Assembly (NCBI GenBank): GCA_018136815.1
Contig: CM030937.1
Coordinates: 1,476,253 to 1,540,252, forward strand
Origin: Isochrysis galbana
Taxonomy: Eukaryota; Haptophyta; Isochrysidales; Isochrysidaceae
DNA: 64,000 nucleotides
Direction of reading: 5' to 3'
Of this stretch, positions 45,952-56,982 are shown piece after piece. Position numbers and translations under genes: made by a program. Positions within the stretch are counted from its first letter, which is position 1. Each line of letters opens with the position of its first letter. Under the pieces are notes generated by a model that made no database searches, was not told where the DNA came from, and was given only the letters and a program-made list of their open reading frames with translations.

Positions 45952-48260
45952 TCACGCAGTCGTGGTAGCGCCGTTCATGGTCCTGCGCTCAGCTGCTGCT
46001 AGCCTAGCCTGCAGTCCGGCGACCTCGGCCTCGAGCTCACGGTTCTGCTCGAGAAGCCGCTTCGTCTCCTCGCCCAGCCTCGGCAGCATGGCGGCGAGGC
46101 GCGACAGCTCGGATGGATCGACTGGCCTCGTGAGCTCAAAGGATGCGTGCTCCACAAGTAATGCCATGAGGTCGTCGCGCGAGGCCGCTTGTTGGGTGAG
46201 ATCGATGGGCGGCGCGCCTTCTGTGCGGTCGCCGCGCAGGAACAAGAGAGCGGGCACACTCGCAACACCGAGAGATCGCGGAATATCATTTCGAGACACA
46301 TCAATCGACGCGAACCGAAGGCGCCTGCGAACACTAAGGGCGGGGTGTCATGTGAACGACATCGCGGTGCAAATGCTCATGTGAGCTGCTATGACACCCC
46401 GCTGAAATGCTCCACACTCCGGACCTACGCGTGCATGTCACCGACCTTTCGTGCAGCCATAGCCTTGCGAGAGCGTCGATCTCTTCGAGGAGCACAGCAG
46501 CACGTTCACCCCCCCATGGCGCATGGACTAGCAAAAGCACATCCGTGCGGGCTCGCAGCGCAAGCGGGTCAATTGTCGAGCCCACGAGCCTCACAACCTG
46601 AGAAGGAGACATGAGAGAGAGAACGGATCATCGACGAATGTGCAATTGGAGCCCGTGGCCTTCCCCTCCACGCGGCCGCTGCAATCAGAGAGGCGAGGCC
46701 GAGTCCCGGCCACACGCCGCCTAGTGGCAGGTGGGAGCCTAGCCAGGCCACTAGCACGCTTGGTTAGGGCCGCGATGGCGACGCCACACACCGGTGCCAA
46801 GTTGTCGAGCGGCGGCTCCTCCGAACGGAGCGTGGGCATCACGGTGCCTGCAATCACGGCACGCGTCCACGCGACGAGCGGAGCATACATGGATGCGTGG
46901 TACACTTCGGCGCTCGGGAGTGAGTCGTCCGTGACGAAGGGCTTGGGCTGTGAGCGCTCGTCGGAAGGGGCAGTCGTGGCCACCGAGCCGGAGACATCAA
47001 TGGCGGCGGAGGCGGTGCCGGCGTCACCCGGAGCCTCTGTGCCTTCGAGCAGCGCTGTATCACCCGGGAGACGGTCAAGCGGCATGTGGTACACAAAGTG
47101 TTCGTCTGCGCGATCGGCCACGAGCACCTGAAATGAGCATACCAATGCCGGTGAGTGTGTGAGCGTACTGTAAGTAGTATACGATTAAGGCGAGGCCCGC
47201 TCGCGAAGCAGCCGTAGCCGATTGGGGCGCTCACCGGAAGCCGCGAACCGACTGGCATATGGTGTGCGTGCATCTCGGCATCAAGCCACCCAAAGATGGC
47301 TCCCGTGGCCGCGGCTGCTCGCCGGACGAGCTGCCCAATGCGTGCACGATGCACTGCTGCCAGGGCCGAGGGCTGAGGGCTAGTTGCATTGAGCATGAGC
47401 CAAAACATGGGTGGAGCACGCGCTGTGCCGTCTACCTGCGCGTGCGCGCCGCCCACTAGGGCGCGGTATGGCTCAAAGGTCAACGCGGAAACCTCAGACA
47501 AGAGTGGTAGCACGTGACTCGCTAGCCATCCCCGCATCGTGTCAGGCTCGCGTGGGCCTTGGTAGGCCAGCGTCTCGCCGCGGCGCAGGAGCAGGATGCC
47601 CGCCTCCGAGTGGTCAGTGTTGTCGCGCGGAGCGCCGGTCGAGACAAGAACCTCATTTTGTACGGCGCGGGCAGCGTCGACAAAGAAGACCTCGCCCGCC
47701 GTTGTGGGCTCACACGGGCCGATAGACGCGTCGACAGGTGGCAGGCACCAGCGGCGATAGAGCGAGGCCGGCGCCGTGAGGAAGGCAGTGCGCCGGAGGG
47801 ACGGATCGGCCGCAAGTGCTCGTAGGGCCGCGAGCGCTGGCTCGTCCGGCTCGTCCGGCGCGCCGAAGACGACGAGCGCGCCGCCGTCGTTCGACTCACC
47901 CACTTCACGCTCGAGCGCTTCCTCCTCATGTACGTGGAGGGGCTCATGCCTCGCGTGCCTCTGTAAAAAGCGTGCGAGGGTGTGGGCTGCTAGCTCTCCC
48001 GCGTACGCCACCGGCTCCTCCACCCCGTGGTGGTGCAGCCGGAGCGCAGGGAGGGAAGCAGCGCCCGCGAGTGCGGCCAGCTCTCCGTCAGCACACACTG
48101 CGAACGCTCCCTGCTGGTCAGGAGGAAGGAGAGCGGCGGCGGCGGAGAGAAGGGGAGGGGTACGGGAGAGTGATGCCACATAGAGAACGAGCAGCGGAGA
48201 GTGCAGCGCCAACGACGACGAGAAGTTGTGCGCGGCCAGAACGAGCGGCTCGAGGGGCAT
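45952..48260 (-). CDS. PDI/thioredoxin-fold protein lacking CxxC sites
   Basis: Four exons on the minus strand: 48260-47235, 47127-46714, 46597-46446, 46324-45952, giving about 654 residues; the end of exon 2 is the weakest boundary. The first 100 residues resemble a PDI a-type fold (AHNFSSSLALHSPLLVLYVAS) but with SLSRT where CxxC should be. The last thioredoxin fold (VLLLVHAPWGGERAA, then FASIDVSRNDIPRSLGVASVPALLFLRG) has WGGE in place of WCGHC. The C-terminus is a coiled coil (EETKRLLEQNRELEAEVAGL). It is likely a redox-inactive chaperone or scaffold. No signal peptide is evident at this ATG, so an upstream exon may exist. Confidence 0.7.
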
Positions 48261-48446
48261 CGGCGACGCAACCCCCCCCCTCGCTCCCCCGCCCCCGCCT
48301 TCCCTCCGTCTCGTTCTCTTTGTACTCTCGCTCTTTATCTTCCCCCCTCCCCCCTCCCCCCTTCCCCCTTCCCCCTTTTCTTCAATTCATTTCTTCCTCT
48401 TCCTCTTGTTTCCCTTGATCGCTCTCAGCTGAATCTTTGGAGAGCG

Positions 48447-48479
<33 letters not shown>

Positions 48480-48656
48480 CTTCTCTTCTTTCTCCCACCA
48501 CCCCCTCCATCCAGCCACGCCGACGACCGACCCGACCCACACACACTCTCTAGCAATAAATCCCACAGCGCTACAGCTACAGCCCGGATCCTATCTACTC
48601 TAGAGGCTTGCGCTTCGCAGAGCGGCCCGCTTCGCAGAGCGGCCCCCCCCCTTCCC
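48261..48656. repeat. Pyrimidine-rich region with 29-nt C-run
   Basis: CT-rich from 48270, with an uninterrupted C-run at about 48449-48478. It is upstream of the minus-strand PDI-like gene. A duplicated CTTCGCAGAGCGGCCC phrase lies at about 48613 and 48629. Confidence 0.6.
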
Positions 48657-50125
48657 ATGGCTCCCAGAGCCCTCCCCAAGCCCCAGAGGAAGCCTAAGCC
48701 GGCCCCTGGGCACTATACTATCCAGGCCCGCGATCTCCGCGCCAGAAACCGCGCAGCCGCGCTCGAAGACGTCCGGACAGGGCGTATGGGTTCACGTTGA
48801 CACGCCCTCGAGGGCCCATTACAGTAGCTTGGGCAAGGTGTTAACCCATCTGGCCTCTTACAAGTGTTGACGCAGGGCACAACAAGTGTTGACACGGTGT
48901 TGACGCACTTCCACTCGTTACTGTTGCGGTTGCTGGTTGCTGATTCTGCTTGCTTTAGCGGGCAGCGCGGCAGCGCGCGCGAGGGAATGCGCGGTCAAAT
49001 GACAAAATGCCTATCGGGACACGCGCGGCCCCGCGCAGGTGGAACGCGCAGGCGACGCGCAGCGCGCAACGTGAGCGTCGGCCGGTCGGTCGCGCGCAGC
49101 GAGTGCGGCGGGCAGCCGGTCCACGGCCGCGAAGGCGGCGGCGGGCACCGCCGGCGCACCTCCGACCGCCGCCGCTGCCTCCCCACGCAGTAGGCGGCCC
49201 ACGCGTGCACAAGGAGTAGCACGGTCCCATCGCGCCGCCCGTGTAGCGGCAGCAGCGCAGCGCGCGCAGCAGCAGGTGCAGCGGTGCAGCCGCGCAAGCT
49301 CCAAGTTGGCCATGGTGCCCGTGCCGAAGAGCAACTCTCCACTTGCCACTTGGCCGTGCAGCTCCTCGCGCGCGCGCACGCGCGGCACGTAGCATTCAGT
49401 GGGTGCGTGAGTGCGTGGGTGCGTGGGTGCACAGCAGTACACAGCACCGGCAGTGTAGTGTTAACCCGCTGCTGGTACCAACACTTGCAGATTGAGGTGT
49501 TAACGCATGTGCCACACCTAGCCAATGGAGGTGTTAACGCAAAGTGGGTCAACACCGGGTAAACGTGAACCCATACGCCCTGCGTCCGGAAGGCTGCAGC
49601 GTACTGCCGAGCGAACAGCGTCGGAGCCAAAGCAGCAATGGCCACAGGGATGTTCCCGCTGGCAACGCGGCATAAGGTCACAGGAGAGCTGCAGAAAGCG
49701 CAGGGGGACGAGCAACGAACGCGCGACTCACACTCACAGATTCTCACAAATGTAGAGCGGCGCAAGCTCGCTGCATGGATCCTAGCGCGCGCTGACATGC
49801 ATGAGCCCCAAAACAGGCACCAGATATCCGTCAAAGTGCGCGAGATGCTCGCGGAGCGGCACAGGTTCAACCGGGCGAAGAAGTTCGGCAAGGGTACAGT
49901 CCTCCTCAACACACCCGAGCTCAACCACGTGAACTCCGACCTCGACCTCTCCCATACGTTCTTCCAACGCATCTTCCCGTGGTGGCGTGCTCACGGTATC
50001 GACATCGAGGAGGGCAGCTCAAGGGCAGAAGAATATCGAAGGGGGAAGAAGTACACGGAGGAGGTTGTTCGTAACCACTTTCACGGCGAGTATGGTCTGG
50101 AGGCCGAGCTCATCGATGCAGGGCT
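48657..50125 (+). pseudogene. Transposase-like ORF split by a hAT insertion and truncated by a LINE
   Basis: The left part (48657-48777, MAPRALPKPQRKPKPAPG start) and the right part (49591 to about 50125) are in one frame if the 805-bp insertion and one 8-bp target copy are ignored. The combined frame is basic, then helical (RRKLAAWILARADMHE, VREMLAERHRFNRAKKFG, FFQRIFPWWRAHGIDIEEG), resembling the N-terminal DNA-binding region of pogo/Tigger-like transposases, though I cannot assign the family firmly. At about 50125 it runs into a minus-strand LINE fragment, so it has no catalytic domain. Confidence 0.55.
48778..49582. mobile_element. Non-autonomous hAT element (805 bp) with 8-bp target-site duplication
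   Basis: Terminal inverted repeats CAGGGCGTATGGGTTCACG (left) and its complement at the right end, with the CAGGG/CCCTG termini typical of hAT. Perfect 8-bp duplication CGTCCGGA at 48770-48777 and 49583-49590. Subterminal GTGTTGACGC/GTGTTAACGC copies on both sides are probable transposase-binding repeats. The interior is GC-rich without a transposase, so it must be mobilised in trans. It interrupts a coding frame. Confidence 0.88.
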
Positions 50126-50404
50126 CCCCTCCTGCGTGGAGCCTAGCTCGTCCGCCTGTAGTCTAGGAGATCTGTTCCACAGTATCGTGTGAACGTCGGA
50201 GTCGATCGCTTCCATGAACCATGTCGGAGGGGTGATAGTTGATAGCCAGTATCTCGGAGTCCCGTAGATGATAAAGTTCACTAGTAGCGTTCTCCCGTGA
50301 ATCGAGAGGTTTTGAACTCCTTTCCACGCCGCGACTTTCTTCTTAAGCTTTGCATAGAGCTTCTCCCAAAAAGAATCGCTGGGAAAGCGTTCAATCGCCA
50401 TCAC
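50126..50404 (-). pseudogene. LINE RT thumb fragment
   Basis: Minus strand encodes FWEKLYAKLKKKVAAWKG, LLVNFIIYGTPRYWLSTI and ILWNRSPRLQADELG, aligning with FWSKLADKI, VNFIIYGIPRYWLQTL and LWTSPY of the 42139-44742 copy. It is a divergent relative rather than the same copy. Confidence 0.7.
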
Positions 50405-50432
50405 CTCCCGGTACTATCTAGGCATTTCTGAT

Positions 50433-50738
50433 TTAACGACCTGACAGCTGACGGAGTAACATACGCTCATTATAGTTTTGAGGCATCGGATTGACCAAGC
50501 TCAGTGTGACGTTAGCTAGTAGTGTATTGATGCGGTGTGACAATTGATTTGTCATATGAGTTTGAAGCTTCACATTATCTTCGAGGGCGTCTTGCCGCTT
50601 CGCAAGGGCGTCAAGTAACTTTCGCGAAAGTTGGACGTGAGGGTGAGGGGGCGCCCGCATAGCGTTTTCGTATGTAACGTTGGTGTGATTACAGTGGGAG
50701 AAAAAATGACGTGAGGCGACAAACGTAAGCTCTTCCAT
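50433..50738 (-). CDS. Small ORF of unknown function within element cluster
   Basis: 101 residues with ATG, helical and hydrophilic (RKLLDALAKRQDALEDNVKL). It lies immediately 5' of the LINE RT fragment on the same strand, so it may be an element-encoded accessory or a decayed fragment. No family recognised. Confidence 0.25.
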   Translation of the reverse strand: MEELTFVASRHFFSHCNHTNVTYENAMRAPPHPHVQLSRKLLDALAKRQDALEDNVKLQTHMTNQLSHRINTLLANVTLSLVNPMPQNYNERMLLRQLSGR

Positions 50739-50902
50739 TGTTATGGCCCTCTAGAGCTGCGCTGTTCTCGCACTGTCAGAGGCCGCGTCTCCAGCGCTTC
50801 TTCTAGCGCCGCATCCCTACCCGCAGGTGCGGTCTTGATGCATGCCGGCCGCGGCTTCCTGTGCGAACATCCGGTCCCCCTCCTCTCCTCGGCCTCGAAC
50901 GA

Positions 50903-51528
50903 ACTAAGTTTATACTTGGTCGCGATGGAGCGCGCCGGCGCGACTCCCCTCTCTTTCGGGCCCCCCGCCGAGGGCGGCCCTCCTGCCCACATGGACACAT
51001 GGACCTGTCGCTGGCAAAGCGGCCGCGTCCGCCCTCAGAGGCCGATCAGGTGCGCGCGACTCCGGTCGCGTCACACGGCCCGTGGCCTCGGCCACACCAC
51101 GCACAGCAGCCGTGCTGGCCCGGCAGAAATAGCCCAAACCCACAGGGAGGTAGCCGAAGCCCAAGCAGAATCCCGCTAAAAGATCTCCCGCTCCAACGCC
51201 AGCTCCGGCGGGAGGACCTTCACTCTAAGGAATTCTTCGCGCAACTCAAAACCCGGAGATGGAAAGCCAACGTTACCGAGCTATTCCGGACCAAGGACTG
51301 GGACCGACCGGAGCACTCGGAGCGCGACACCGCAAGCTCAGACCACGACATCAGAAGGGAATTTCGAAAATACTACGTGTGGCTATACTCTCCTAAGGAG
51401 GCCCACAGACAACCTATTGTTAAAATAGGGGGCAATGGGGCCGCTCTGCGCCCCACTACACCGGGCACTAACTTCCCTCCGGGGGGGCCCGTCAGTCACT
51501 CTCACGCCCTGCCTATTGGCATGGGCTG
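50903..51528 (+). mobile_element. LINE 5' end with N-terminal ORF and pre-RT segment
   Basis: Begins with the hairpin ACTAAGTTTATACTTGGT (50903-50920), then ATGG at 50925. The open frame contains MDLSLAKRPRPP (compare MDTPLSPKRPRQ at the 25459 copy). It skips to a segment typical of the region just before RT (KTRRWKANVTELFRTKDW, EFRKYYVWLYSPKEA). The endonuclease region is missing, so an internal deletion is likely. It ends at repeat sequence near 51440-51528. Confidence 0.55.
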
Positions 51529-52028
51529 AGCACTCAACACTCTGACCCAGACCCCCAGTGGGCGCGGGTCGAGACTCGCACTCCTAGGCCCACTTGGGCC
51601 AGCACTCGTACTCACTCTTCCCCCCCTCTCCTGGTCACCAGGCAGACAGAGGCTTGCAGGGGGCACACAGGACCGGCGAGGCACGCGAGGGAGAGGCAGG
51701 AGGGGCCAGGGGCTGAGCCCCAGCCTCCACTGCCCCCTGAGCTGCCTGGCTGGCCCTCTGGGAGCCCCCTCAGGACCCCTGAGAGCAGGTCGTGGCGCGC
51801 GCCATGGGCACGCGCCGCAGGAGAGGGCGAAGAGAGAGTGGAAGAAGGGAGAGCGGAAATCGTCAGTCCCCGGACCGGGGATTCACCGATAACCGCGACC
51901 CGTTTACATTAGTAAACGGGCGGTCAGCCCGTCAGCACCTCTGAAGTGGCCTCCCTCGCCGCGCCTGCCGCCGGCTTTGCCCCTTCCTCATTGCCCTCAG
52001 GCCCTATGGGCCATCACAATTCGTCAGC
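51529..52028. mobile_element. Element remnants shared with 6313-7076 and 22811-22886
   Basis: 51600-51870 resembles the interior of the 6313-7076 element (GCGAGGGAGAGGCAGG and neighbours). 51925-52028 is the inverse copy of the module at 22811 and 55779 (GGCCCTATGGGCCATCACAA). Includes a short palindrome GTTTACATTAGTAAAC at 51902-51917. Confidence 0.5.
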
Positions 52029-52334
52029 CTATTCCACTCTGTTGCACGCCCCCCCCCCCCCCCCCGCGCGCTTAGTCCCCCCCCCCCGCGCATAGCCCCC
52101 CCCCCCCCCCGCGCGCTTTGTCCTCCCCCGCGCGCTTTGCTACGATTCCCATGAAGGTGTCCTCTGCGACCCCTGGTGTGTGTCCCCGAGGCCCTCCGCT
52201 CATTGTCTAGCTCAACCTTCTTAGTCATCCCGAGGCCCACACGCAACAACAGCCACTCCATCACACCCTCAATATTCCCTTCCTCACATCTGGTCGTGAT
52301 TAACGGAACCTTTTCTGCTACTTAGACAGGGTAT
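52029..52334. repeat. C-rich degenerate tandem repeat and 3' flank of sialyltransferase gene
   Basis: Units of a long C-run plus CGCGCGCTTTGT between 52050 and 52140, then unique sequence to the stop codon at 52335. Confidence 0.5.
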
Positions 52335-53572
52335 TCACCCCTCTTCAAGACATAAGATCCCCGCCTTGGAAAGGGCGTGGATCAAGTGGCAATCATCATG
52401 CGATGCCTCGTCGGCATCGCCTTCACACAAAGATGCCAAGCTAGTGGATCCGAGGCCAAAGATGTGAAGTCGCGTGCAAAGCAAGGATGCGATCAATATG
52501 CCAGTGCCTAACCCTGACGGGCACGTGCTCCCCCCTGTTCCCAAATGGCCAAATTCGGTTTGATGGAGTGCGCCACGTGCAGAATCAATGATCGCAGAGC
52601 GGTATCTCGACAATGAGAAGATATCGCTGAAATACAACGTATGGTGGTTCAGCGACGCTTGAAGTGATTCAATGCGTGCAAGCTGGTCCGGCGAGCTCAG
52701 ATGAAGGAGCAGAGTGGGGTGTCTCAGTTGTGACTGGTGGTGCGTGTCCTCTATAGCTGCAAGCCAAGCCGGCTTTTGCCCATCCATCAATGCCGTGGAA
52801 TTGGATGCACCGAGCACTCTCAGCGTCTCGCTACGCGAATAGAGTGCACTTCGGCCCTGATTGCCGCCACCACTTGCGTGACTGCCACCGATGTTCTCAA
52901 ACGGCTCTTGTGCCTCGTCCACCAAGATTATCATAGGGTGTGAGCCGATGCTTGCATGCATGTGTGCTTCTGAGCTCGCAACTATCCCGCAAGAGTTGTG
53001 CTGTTGTGGCCTCTTCCCTAGGACAGCAGCGAATAGGTCTTCTGAGGGCAGAATCGACTCGGCGACTCTAGCCGACCATGGCTGTCTGCAAGAATGTGCA
53101 TGGCTGGGAGCCGAGTGCAGAGTGACAATGCCAGTACGCAACGACATTTCCACGAGATCCGACTGCTTGTTGATGGCAATTGCGATCTCACTTGCTGCCC
53201 GCTGCTTTGCATGCTTGGAGGTACGCCGCAGGCTCCGATGCTTGGATGCATACCTGACCAGCTTGGTGACACGAGACCACTCTGTCTGCGTCTCCTCGCG
53301 CCCATTCTCCTCAGCAGAGCAGAGTGCTACGCCACTCACCAGGACTGCCGGCCGCTGCGGCTCAGCTGCATCTAGTGGCAGGAACAGCTCTTCGGGGAGA
53401 TCGGGTAGGCCAAAGGCGTCACACTCGGGAGGGATCTCATCGACAAACGACATTGACCGCAAAGAGCAGTCCATCCTCACCGGCATGTCACGCCTACCGA
53501 CCGCAGCCCATCGCAGCACCTCTCGCGCTCCGATGCCGAAGAGCCTTGCAGAAGACCTGGGGCCAGTCAGAC
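52335..53572 (-). CDS. GT29 sialyltransferase-like protein (5' exon not found)
   Basis: Minus-strand frame from a likely acceptor at 53573 to the stop at 52335. Three sialylmotif-like blocks occur in the right order. The L-type block is LPSEDLFAAVL, then CGIVASSEAHMHASIG and VDEAQEPFENIGG. The S-type block is CPSGLGTGILIASLLCTRLHIFGLG. The VS-type block is HDDCHLIHALSKAGIL. GT29 enzymes transfer sialic-acid-type sugars in the Golgi. The usual Asn-Ser-Gly of the L motif reads SSE here, so donor use may differ or activity may be lost. The N-terminal membrane anchor is not visible; upstream exons may be beyond or replaced by the hAT fragment at 53905. Confidence 0.6.
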
Positions 53573-53904
53573 CTGCAGAAGGGGGGGGATGTGAAGAATG
53601 TGGTGCGGTGGTGCGGTGAGGGACGTGCTAGAGCGTGGAAGGCGCTGCAGAGCCGAGTGTTGATCACGCACATGGAGGGTCGCTCGCGCTAGGAGAGGAG
53701 GAGACGCCACTAAAATATAATATTGTACTCCAGAGCACTCTAGCGTAGAGTGCTCCTACATGTGAAAAACAGGATACCCGTTTTTGTGTGAAGGCCAAAA
53801 ACAGTGTTTTTCACCAGCGCGCCGCGCTCGCGCCAACCCCCCACCCCCTCTCTACAGAATGATGGATGAAGGTTCAAGCAATCAACCTCTGCACTACGTC
53901 AAGG
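53573..53904. other. 5' flank of sialyltransferase gene
   Basis: C-rich stretch next to the acceptor, then a short imperfect palindrome of AGAGTGCTC and GAGCACTC around 53730-53760. No coding exon could be assigned with confidence. Confidence 0.35.
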
Positions 53905-54859
53905 CTAGGACAAGCCGCATCGTCTGCCAGCCATCAGCCATGCCTCCTGAGCATCATCATCACTGCTATCGGAGTCACTATCCCACTTCACCACGTCAGC
54001 GGCCCAGCCGGCATCTTGCACGCGCCGCTGCACATGCATGGTCTCGTGACAATAGACGAGTTTATCCGCAGTGGCATGCCTCATCCTCGCGCGATTCTGG
54101 CTATGGATTTGACCATATACTGACCAATTGCGTTCTGCTGCAGATGCCGCAGCAGGTTGAGACAGAACCTGTTGTGCAATCGAAGCGAGCATTGGGACGT
54201 GCTTACCATACATGGTCCACCAACGCGATGGCTCCATCTCCTTAGCATTGTCGATCGCCGACGGCCGTGAGAATGTCCCTTCCTTATTTTGATACGCCGA
54301 GAATTCACGCTCGACGTGAGCAACTCTTGAAACAACCTCAGGGCTTTCGCAAGTTAAGTGCTTCCATGCATGCTCATGATCGACCGAGGCCAAGATCGCG
54401 TCGCGCAGGCAAAAACGATCGAAAACGATATTCAAGCCCTCCATGGTCGCCGCGTCAAGTTCGCCCGTAGTATTCATGAATTCAGGGTCTAGGGCATACG
54501 CAGCAGCATGGAAAGGAGAGTGAAGGTACTCCCACCTTTCAGCATGAATGGTTTGCAGGCCCTTGAACCAAGGCACCTTGCCAAGCAACGTTTTTATGCG
54601 CTCACCAATCGTGAACATCCGATCGTACACCTTGCTGATGCAAAACTTGTTTGTTGCTATCTAGCATTCGAAGCAATTTGATAATGGGCATTGCAACAAA
54701 CAATATCAGTGTCATGGGCTTCCAAAATCCTGCCTCATCCAATACGATCGCCTTCACCCTTTGGCCAATGTTTGCATCGAGCACATCGTCGTCGTCGCCC
54801 GCGCGGCCCCTTGATGCGAATTTGTGCACGCCGTACTCTGATGTCACGACCACCTGCAT
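53905..54859 (-). pseudogene. hAT-family transposase fragment (C-terminal half)
   Basis: Two minus-strand frames: 54859-54602 (VKAIVLDEAGFWKPMTL) and 54630-53905. The second carries FKGLQTIHAERWEYLHSPFH, EPSRWWTMYGKHVPML and the dimerisation-type SAAERNWSVYGQIHSQNRARM block. It ends in an acidic Asp/Ser run. Frames break near 54615 and the N-terminal half is absent. It differs from the hAT protein at 9690-11345 and belongs to another subfamily. Confidence 0.75.
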
Positions 54860-55064
54860 GACGGTGTCAGAGCAAGGCTCATCTCACTCTTGGAGATTGC
54901 CTGCGAGGGCGCGCCGGCAGCTAGCGCGGAATGCAGTTCTTGCGGGGAGCTCATGGAGCTTTCCTCGGGGTTGACTACGGGCATGGTGATCGACGCACGA
55001 CGCACGGAGGGCGCGGAAGTGTGGAAGGAGGCTTGTGGGAGGTGGTGGCAGGCGACTGGGGGTC
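54860..55064. other. Junction between hAT fragment and inverted-repeat copy
   Basis: Possibly still transposon-derived. No motif recognised. Confidence 0.3.
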
Positions 55065-55425
55065 CCCCACGAGAAATCTTGAGACCGGAGAATGTTTTGG
55101 ACGAACCTTCCTGCCGTCGGCCGAGGAGAGGAGGACGGAGAGAGAGAGAAAGAGAGTCTCGCAGAGCGACTGCAGAACGAGAAGTCGAAGTCATGCCGGT
55201 TTATTACCTTAAACGAGTCGACAATTATAGTAACAGCAAAAACAAAATTCGAATCGCAAATTTCGAGACCAAAATCTGCAAACCTGGACTTGAGACCATG
55301 GGGAATCCAAATCTGTGTGTCTTGTGCGTCAGTGGCAACACGGGGAACTGTTCAATTGTAATTGTGAGCGCGTACCTTACACGAATATTCATGCCTACAG
55401 CCTTCAGATGGGCAGGAATACAACA
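55065..55425 (+). repeat. Left copy of a 360-bp inverted repeat pair
   Basis: Nearly identical to the reverse complement of 59874-60239. Shared landmarks are GGAGAATGTTTTGGACGAA, TTTATTACCTTAAACGAG and CTTCAGATGGGCAGGAATAC. Differences are a few substitutions and the length of the GA run. Confidence 0.85.
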
Positions 55426-55440
55426 GACGGGCCAGAAGCC

Positions 55441-55780
55441 AATGAGTAAGGACACCTTCCAAAGGTACGTGCAACGAATTGCCCCATACGTGCAAGCAGT
55501 TGCCAAAGAGAGCATGGCACTTGTTCGCTACGCAGTGGTCCGGTACGGCAACATGCACAACGGTGGCACCGTCGTGGCGGGCGACATGTCCGTGCTTACC
55601 AACAACTGTTTTTGGCAAACGAGAGGACACTACGCGATGAACGGCGACCCCTGCTGCGTGTGGAGAGTCGGTGTGGACGAGGGCGAGCTGCTCGGCTTCT
55701 CTACCGACGACATCTCGCTCGCGGGGGACGAGTCGTCGAGGACCTCGAGGAGCATGCCTGTCTGCGCGCCTGACGAATTG
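55441..55780 (+). pseudogene. Possible DDE transposase fragment
   Basis: The frame from 55441 reads DTFQRYVQRIAPYVQAVAKE and, after a short gap, VAGDMSVLTNNCFWQTRGHYAMNG. This resembles the segment around the first catalytic Asp of protist DDE transposases. Only about 110 residues remain, running into repeat module sequence at 55779. Assignment is tentative. Confidence 0.35.
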
Positions 55781-55880
55781 TGATGGCCCATAGGGCCTGA
55801 GGGCAATGAGGAAGGGGCAAAGCCGGCGGCAGGCGCGGCGAGGGAGACGACTTCGGAGGTGCTGACGGGCTGAAGCCCGT
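55779..55880. repeat. Shared module copy (GAATTGTGATGGCCCATAGG type)
   Basis: About 100 bp nearly identical to 22811-22886 and to the inverse of 51925-52028. It is non-coding. In each place it abuts a different sequence. Confidence 0.7.
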
Positions 55881-56982
55881 CAGCAGAGGAAGGCGGGCAG
55901 GCGGGCTTGAGCGAGGGCGAGGACGGCGGCGAAAGCGACATCGAACGAGCAGCGAGAGGCGAGGGCGAGTGAGAGGAGTGCTGTGGTGGCAGGGGCTGGC
56001 GGCTGGCGAGGCAAGGAGGGATTGTAGGGTATGAGTGTTACGAGAGCGAGAGCGACGAGAGCGAGAGCGACGGCGGATGACGACTGACGACAGGACGACG
56101 GACAGAGACACCCAAGAAAACACCCCGACCCTCGCCCCATGAGGGCCCGGGAGATATCCATCAATCTGAAAAACTTCAGCGTCTCATACCGTTGGAGAGA
56201 TACCGACTTTCGAGGGGCTTGCTATGGGCACTCGAACTCCTCAGGCGCCTTGAGGAAGACATTCCGCGATTGGCGAGGCGGAGTTTTCATATTCAACTCG
56301 CCAGCGGTCCGGCCTCTTTAGCAGAGGGGGGGAAGTGCTGCTGGCTGGTATAAAGATCCACAGCTCCATCCACATCTCCCCCATTACTAACAGAGGGTGT
56401 GAGAGTGTGGGGTATAGGCGATGGCGCAAGGCAGTACCGTTAATGTGATGGGAGCCCCGTAGGTAGCAGTAGTAGCCTGAATCTTCACAACATTTTTGTT
56501 TCCTCCCCGGGAGCGCGCACCTAGCCCATCATATGACACAAGGACTGGCGACACAAGGCATGGTGCACATTATGGCACATACATACACACGCAGTTGGAG
56601 TGCATCCCAAACATGCACGCAAGGTACACACCATTAGCGGACAACATCTCTGGGTCACAAAAGTAGCACGACACTACGGAATGGAAGCCTCTTTGCAAAA
56701 GCGAGCCAACAGCAGCGTCATACTGAGCCGACGGCCTCGATTTGGTCATTGTGCCCAGCCTCAATTCATGGCCTTCTGCATTGATCAAGCTCAAGAGGAT
56801 GATATGAACAAAACGGGAACACCATGCAAGAGGGGAAGCCGGTCAATGCTGGAGCGCAAGTGCGACAAATGAGTAGTTGCACTAGCTGTCATATCGAGGC
56901 TACACAGTCAAGACGTGCCACCACCATGACATTCCACGTGGTTGCGCATGGGCTTCACCGGAACCATGAAAAGGGTGGAGAT
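55881..56982. other. 3' flank of monooxygenase gene, no gene seen
   Basis: GAGCGAGAGCGAC-type short tandem repeats near 56035-56075. The rest lacks recognisable coding or element structure. Confidence 0.4.
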
